Assembly (NCBI RefSeq): GCF_007997225.1
Contig: NZ_VORM01000006.1
Span: forward strand, 124,001 to 188,000
Length of the DNA: 64,000 nt
Reading direction: 5' to 3'
From: Subsaximicrobium wynnwilliamsii
GTDB taxonomy: Bacteria; Bacteroidota; Bacteroidia; Flavobacteriales; Flavobacteriaceae
Part shown: in pieces, positions 59,849 to 64,000 of the stretch
Layout of the letters: each line of letters begins with the position of its first letter
How positions within the stretch are numbered: the first letter of the stretch is position 1
Program-made: the position numbers and the translations under genes
The notes under the pieces: model-generated
Told to the model about the DNA's origin: nothing
Database searches by the model: none
Seen by the model: only the letters and a program-made list of their open reading frames with translations

Positions 59849-61291
59849 CTAAAAACTACAACTCGTAATCTCACTTACTCTTAAAGTATTTACCATACCC
59901 TTTTCTTGAATTGGCATGGCTGCCAAGCTTATTTGCATATCACCAACCTCCAGATAGCCCTTTTTACAGGCGATGGCGATCACGTCCTCAATGGTTTCAT
60001 CTGTACTTACAAATTTATCGTAGTAGAAGGCTTCCACACCCCAAAGCAAACTGAGTTGTGTTAATATTCTTCTATTTGAAGTAAACACTAAAATATGCGC
60101 CTTTGGTCGCCATGCCGAAATCTGGAATGCTGTGTAGCCACTGTTGGTCAATGTTGAAATGGCCTTGGCACTAATTTCATTGGCCATGTGTGCTGCATGG
60201 TAACAAATTGCTTTGGTAATGTAGCGCTTGGTACGAATATGTGGTGGCGATTGTGGCACCTTAATCAAATCGGAGTCCTCAACACTTCTAATAATATTAG
60301 CCATTTGACGAATCACTTGCACCGGATAATTACCTACTGATGTCTCTCCAGAAAGCATAACTGCATCGGCACCATCCATAACCGAATTGGCGACGTCATT
60401 GACCTCTGCTCTAGTTGGTGTGAGGCTAGTAATCATGGTTTCCATCATCTGGGTGGCAATGATTACAGGAATTCTAGCGCGCTTAGCTCTTAAAACCAAT
60501 TGTTTTTGGATGAGCGGCACTTCTTCGGCAGGAATCTCAACACCTAAATCACCACGGGCAACCATCAATCCATCGCAATAAGCGACAATCTTATCGATGT
60601 TCTCAACAGCTTCTGGCTTTTCTATTTTAGCGATGATGGGGATTTTATGTTTGCTATGCTGTTTAATCAATTGCTCCAATTGCATCAAATCCTCAGCATG
60701 GCGCACAAAGGATAAAGCCATCCAATCCACTTGGATACTGCAAGCAAAAATAGCGTCTTCAATATCCTTTTCGGTCAATGCAGGCTGTGATATATTGGTA
60801 TTGGGAAGGTTAACGCCCTTTTTAGAGCGTAAAGGGCCACCTTGAATGACTCTGGTCTTAACTTCAGATATGCCATCTGTTGAAATCACCTCAAAGATCA
60901 ATTTCCCGTCATCTAAAAGCACACGCTCTCCGGGTTTGGCATCTTGAGGAAACTTGTCATAAGTCATATATACTCGCTCCTTTGTGCCTTCAAAACGCTC
61001 TCCAGTGGCAAAAACAACTTCATCGCCAGCATTAACGATCACTTCACCTTTCATGACACCTACTCTTAATTTAGGCCCTTGAAGATCACCCAGAATGGAA
61101 GCGTTGTAACCAAACTCTTCATTAAGGCTTCGTATCATTTCTACGCGCTCTTTCACGTCTTTATAATCCGCATGGGAAAAATTGACTCTAAAAACATTTA
61201 CGCCCTCTTCCAACATCCCTTTCAAGACTTCTCTTGTGCTGGTTGCTGGTCCTAAAGTGGCTACTATTTTGGTTTTCTTTTTTCTTAACAT
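59849..61291 (-). CDS. pyk: Pyruvate kinase
   Basis: Last step of glycolysis: phosphoenolpyruvate and ADP to pyruvate and ATP. 480 residues from ATG 61291 (MLRKKKTKIVATLGPATST). Motifs: FRVNFSHADYKDVKERV, ILGDLQGPKLRVG, the catalytic Lys/Glu region IIAKIEKPEAVENID, metal-binding MVARGDLGVEIPAEEV, and the C-terminal allosteric-type domain. Start codon and the stop of the upstream gene share a base (TGATG), so translation is probably coupled. Confidence 0.97.
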   Translation of the reverse strand: MLRKKKTKIVATLGPATSTREVLKGMLEEGVNVFRVNFSHADYKDVKERVEMIRSLNEEFGYNASILGDLQGPKLRVGVMKGEVIVNAGDEVVFATGERFEGTKERVYMTYDKFPQDAKPGERVLLDDGKLIFEVISTDGISEVKTRVIQGGPLRSKKGVNLPNTNISQPALTEKDIEDAIFACSIQVDWMALSFVRHAEDLMQLEQLIKQHSKHKIPIIAKIEKPEAVENIDKIVAYCDGLMVARGDLGVEIPAEEVPLIQKQLVLRAKRARIPVIIATQMMETMITSLTPTRAEVNDVANSVMDGADAVMLSGETSVGNYPVQVIRQMANIIRSVEDSDLIKVPQSPPHIRTKRYITKAICYHAAHMANEISAKAISTLTNSGYTAFQISAWRPKAHILVFTSNRRILTQLSLLWGVEAFYYDKFVSTDETIEDVIAIACKKGYLEVGDMQISLAAMPIQEKGMVNTLRVSEITSCSF

Positions 61292-61773
61292 CAATTAAAA
61301 ATTAGGTGCTCTTTTGAACGTATATTATTTAAATCTGCACTATAAGCAGTTATGATCTGTGGAATGGCCTGTATGGAATTCAAGATCTTTTTTTCGTCTA
61401 ATTGTTGATTCTCATTACTTACTTTAATGAGAAAATCGGCTTTTTTCAACTCTGGTACCAAATAATTTATTTTGGTAACCACGTTTTGATTATCAAACAG
61501 GGAACCAGAACTTTGAATACTATTCTCTTGGCGCTTACAACTGTTTGCCACCAAATTCCAAATGGTATCGAATTTACTGTCCTCCCATTCGTAAATGGCA
61601 TAAGACGCCGCAAAATAATTATAGTCTAGATCTTGCGCTCTCCTAGCCAATCGAAGTTCTAAATATTTATTGAGAAGAAAGGCCAGGCGATAGTCTTCTA
61701 ACCTGCAATGAACCGCTAACAACAAGAACGAATCATCGAAAAAATCATCTACCAGTAATTTGTGCATTGCCAT
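61291..61773 (-). CDS. IPExxxVDY-type flavobacterial protein, unknown function
   Basis: 160 residues, no signal peptide or membrane segment. Begins MAMHKLLVDDFFDDSFLLLA, with LEDYRLAFLLNKYLELRL and C-terminal IPQIITAYSADLNN. As I recall, flavobacteria carry this gene directly before pyk and it is annotated as an IPExxxVDY family protein; here the name motif is only partly kept. It overlaps the pyk start by one base. A role in regulating pyk is not shown. Confidence 0.8.
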   Translation of the reverse strand: MAMHKLLVDDFFDDSFLLLAVHCRLEDYRLAFLLNKYLELRLARRAQDLDYNYFAASYAIYEWEDSKFDTIWNLVANSCKRQENSIQSSGSLFDNQNVVTKINYLVPELKKADFLIKVSNENQQLDEKKILNSIQAIPQIITAYSADLNNIRSKEHLIFN

Positions 61774-61993
61774 ATAAAACAGCCATTAATTGTAAATATA
61801 ATATTTAAAGACCACAAAATTGTTAAGTTGAACGTATTCTTGACTGGCCTCATCAACTAAAACGTTATAGTTAATAACTATTATGACTTACACAAACTGA
61901 TTGTTACAAAACACCTCAAATATTTCTTAAATATATGAATTATTTCAGGAAAGAGATGATTGTTGTTTGGAATAACCACACTTAAAGTCTGAT

Positions 61994-62737
61994 TTATAGC
62001 ACTTTGCCAATCTGTTTCTGAAAAGCGAAAAAAGCGCGTTTAGAGGCCTTTTCTTCGGCTTTCTTTTTAGATGTGGCACGCGCTTTGGAAACGACTTTGC
62101 CATCAATGGATAGTTTTACCGAGAAGTGCTTGACCTCATCATTGCCAGAATCTTCGTAAACGTTGTAATCAAAAGTTTTCTTCTCCTTTTGGCACCATTC
62201 TATCAAAAGACTCTTGTAACTAATCACACGGCCTTCAAGCGTTTCAATATCTACTTTAGGGTCAATGATGATTTTATGGATAAAATCTTCGCAAAAATTA
62301 TAGCCTTTATCCAGATAAATCGCGCCCACGAGTGATTCAAAGAGGTTGCCATGGATATTACTCCCAAAATTTGATTTCGGGATATTACTTTCAATCAAAT
62401 CAATGAGTTTTAGCTCTTTTCCCAATTCATTGAGATGCTCACGACTCACTACCTTAGAACGCATTTTTGTGAGATAACCTTCATCACCATGCGGTACTTC
62501 CTCATAAAGATAGTGCGCGATGACCGCGCCTAAAATAGCATCACCCACAAACTCGAGACGCTCATAGTTGACAGGGTTACCCTCGGCATCCTTTATATTC
62601 ATCGAGCGATGGGTAAACGCTTTGATGTATAGGGATTTGTTCTTGACCTTATAGCCAAGAATTTTGTTGAGTAATAAAAAAAAATTCCCGTCCTTATTGG
62701 TACGGGAATTTTTTAATATGTTACGAATGAAACTCAT
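61994..62737 (-). CDS. rnc: Ribonuclease III
   Basis: Cleaves double-stranded RNA in rRNA and mRNA processing. 247 residues. Signature NYERLEFVGDAILGAVIAHY with the catalytic Asp/Glu, LFESLVGAIYLDKGY supplying the second set, and a C-terminal double-stranded RNA-binding domain ~170-240 (KSLLIEWCQKEKKTFDYNV, KARATSKKKAEEKASKRAF). It begins 8 nt after the fabF stop. Codons 8-20 encode a hairpin with terminator character (62679-62714). Confidence 0.97.
   Translation of the reverse strand: MSFIRNILKNSRTNKDGNFFLLLNKILGYKVKNKSLYIKAFTHRSMNIKDAEGNPVNYERLEFVGDAILGAVIAHYLYEEVPHGDEGYLTKMRSKVVSREHLNELGKELKLIDLIESNIPKSNFGSNIHGNLFESLVGAIYLDKGYNFCEDFIHKIIIDPKVDIETLEGRVISYKSLLIEWCQKEKKTFDYNVYEDSGNDEVKHFSVKLSIDGKVVSKARATSKKKAEEKASKRAFFAFQKQIGKVL
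62679..62714 (-). terminator. Terminator-like hairpin inside the 5' end of rnc
   Basis: Perfect 13-bp inverted repeat AAAAAATTCCCGT / ACGGGAATTTTTT with a 10-nt loop; on the minus strand it is followed by further T. It starts 32 nt after the fabF stop but lies in codons 8-20 of rnc. It may stop fabF transcripts before rnc, or be a target for RNase III itself. Confidence 0.75.
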
Positions 62738-62745
62738 TCAGTGTT

Positions 62746-63996
62746 TTAATCTAGTTTTTTAAATAATACACAGGCATTGTGACCGCCAAATCCAAAGGTA
62801 TTGCTCATAGCTACTTTAACATCTCTCTTTTGTGCCTTGTTCAAGGTAAGATTAAGTTGCGGATCAATATTCTCATCGACCACTTTATGGTTAATGGTTG
62901 GAGGCACGATACCGTGCTCCATGGCTAAAATAGAAGCAATGGATTCGATGGCGCCTGCAGCTCCCAATAAATGGCCTGTCATGGACTTTGTGGAATTGAT
63001 ATTGATGTTTTTTGCGTGCTTTCCAAATACTTCGGTAATCGCTTTTAATTCAGCAACATCACCCAAAGGTGTTGAAGTACCATGCGTATTGATATGATCT
63101 ACCTCTTCAGGCTCTATACCCGCATTTTTCAAACAGTTCCGCATCACTGCAATAACACCTATACCCTCGGGGTGTGGTGCCGTCATATGATAGGCATCTG
63201 AAGACAAACCGCCTCCCAATACTTCTGCATAGATCTTGGCGCCTCTTGCCTTGGCATGTTCATAATCCTCAAGAATGATCGCGCCAGCACCTTCTCCCAA
63301 AACAAAACCATCTCTGGTCGCATCGAAGGGCCTGGAAGCTGTTTCCGGACTATCATTTCTTGTGGATAAGGCATGCATGGCGTTAAAACCACCCATCCCA
63401 GCTATGGTTACCGCCGCTTCACTCCCACCAGTAACGACCACATCACAATGACCCAAACGAATATAGTTGAGCGCATCAATCATGGCGTTCGCAGCAGAGG
63501 CGCAAGCAGAAACCGTGGTGTAATTAGGGCCCATAAACCCGTGTTTGATCGAGATATTACCAGGGGCAATATCTGCAATCATTTTTGGGATAAAAAACGG
63601 ATTGAAACGCGGCGTACCATCTCCAGCAGCAAAGTTCAATACTTCCTCCTGAAAGGTTTCCAAACCTCCAATTCCCGCTCCCCAGATAACGCCCACTCGC
63701 AATTTATCAACGACGTCAAGATTCAATTTAGCATCTGCAATAGCTTCATCTGAGGCTACCATAGCATACTGCGTGAATTTATCCATCTTGCGCGCCTCTT
63801 TTCTATCAAGAAAATCGGTGGCATTAAAGTTTTTTAATTCGCAAGCGAATTTTGTTTTGAACTTTTCAGTATCAAAATAGGTTATAGGTGCAGCACCGCT
63901 TTTGCCACTTATAAGCGCTTCCCAGAATTCATCCTTGGTATTGCCTATAGGTGTTAGAGCGCCCAACCCAGTAACTACAACTCGCCTTAATTCCAT
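62746..63996 (-). CDS. fabF: 3-oxoacyl-[acyl-carrier-protein] synthase II
   Basis: Condenses malonyl-ACP with acyl-ACP in fatty acid elongation. 416 residues, complete; the start codon lies 4 nt from the window edge. Begins MELRRVVVTGLGALTPIGN. Catalytic triad: Cys in TVSACASAANAM (~residue 165), His in INTHGTSTPLGD (~305) and His in SMTGHLLGAAGAIE (~343). The usual upstream neighbour, acpP, would lie just outside. Followed by rnc, an order seen in many Bacteroidota. Confidence 0.97.
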   Translation of the reverse strand: MELRRVVVTGLGALTPIGNTKDEFWEALISGKSGAAPITYFDTEKFKTKFACELKNFNATDFLDRKEARKMDKFTQYAMVASDEAIADAKLNLDVVDKLRVGVIWGAGIGGLETFQEEVLNFAAGDGTPRFNPFFIPKMIADIAPGNISIKHGFMGPNYTTVSACASAANAMIDALNYIRLGHCDVVVTGGSEAAVTIAGMGGFNAMHALSTRNDSPETASRPFDATRDGFVLGEGAGAIILEDYEHAKARGAKIYAEVLGGGLSSDAYHMTAPHPEGIGVIAVMRNCLKNAGIEPEEVDHINTHGTSTPLGDVAELKAITEVFGKHAKNININSTKSMTGHLLGAAGAIESIASILAMEHGIVPPTINHKVVDENIDPQLNLTLNKAQKRDVKVAMSNTFGFGGHNACVLFKKLD

Positions 63997-64000
63997 AAAT

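Noticed and set aside
63373-63753. Plus-strand frame of 126 codons
   Set aside because: Antisense to fabF and without recognisable sequence.

Overview
The window reads as chromosome from a member of the Flavobacteriaceae (Bacteroidota), probably marine. Four things point there: type IX secretion system (T9SS) proteins with gliding-type C-terminal domains, PorP/SprF and DUF-type proteins typical of flavobacteria (DUF2480, DUF3078, DUF4199, DUF5689), a three-subunit succinate dehydrogenase with a single cytochrome b subunit, and many copies of the Bacteroidota sigma factor -7 box TAnnTTTG instead of E. coli-like promoters. No rRNA, tRNA, CRISPR array, transposase or prophage was seen.

Layout. 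1-3.9 kb: the end of a Tas-like aldo/keto reductase, a surface lipoprotein, gpsA and a small unknown gene. 3.9-9.9 kb: a secreted endonuclease/exonuclease/phosphatase (EEP) protein divergent from a TonB-dependent receptor and a DUF5689 lipoprotein, plausibly a scavenging locus for a phosphorylated polymer such as DNA. 10.4-23 kb: a T9SS cassette on the minus strand, with two giant adhesin-like proteins carrying type B sorting domains on either side of PorP/SprF and a PorE-like OmpA protein. 23-27.3 kb: a second EEP protein, hflX, a DUF3078 protein and a DUF2480 protein. 27.3-37.5 kb: the SUF iron-sulfur assembly locus in two blocks (sufA-[four-helix-bundle gene]-sufB-lipoprotein-sufC-sufD, then sufS-unknown-sufE-sufT-ABC exporter-DUF2480). 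37.7-39.9 kb: thiL among three related small zinc-ribbon-like genes. 39.9-43.9 kb: alpha/beta hydrolase, class C beta-lactamase-like hydrolase and Xaa-Pro aminopeptidase. 44.6-50.3 kb: sdhC-sdhA-membrane protein-sdhB, then a membrane-anchored MutS-family ATPase. 50.7-56 kb: rplU (with a large extra domain)-rpmA, DUF4199 and an M16 peptidase pair. 56-64 kb: EamA exporter, HMA lipoprotein, CYTH/DUF2238 pair, dinB, pyk, rnc and fabF.

The most unusual signals are not in the standard genes. First, junctions of the suf locus carry short tracts with a 7-nt period placed directly before start codons. The four-helix-bundle gene, itself broken by a one-base frameshift in an A6 run, is bracketed by a 10-bp inverted repeat whose apparent empty counterpart forms a 16-bp hairpin between sufE and sufT. 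Second, several genes (thiL, dinB, the DUF2480 gene, the second EEP gene, the alpha/beta hydrolase) have the TAnnTTTG box ending only 4-6 nt before the start codon, implying leaderless or nearly leaderless mRNAs; two of them share an identical 15-nt box-to-ATG sequence. Third, a terminator-grade hairpin lies inside the first 20 codons of rnc. Fourth, ribosomal protein L21 carries a charged linker and a helix-hairpin-helix-like domain. All assignments come from reading the sequence and recalled family knowledge; no searches were run.
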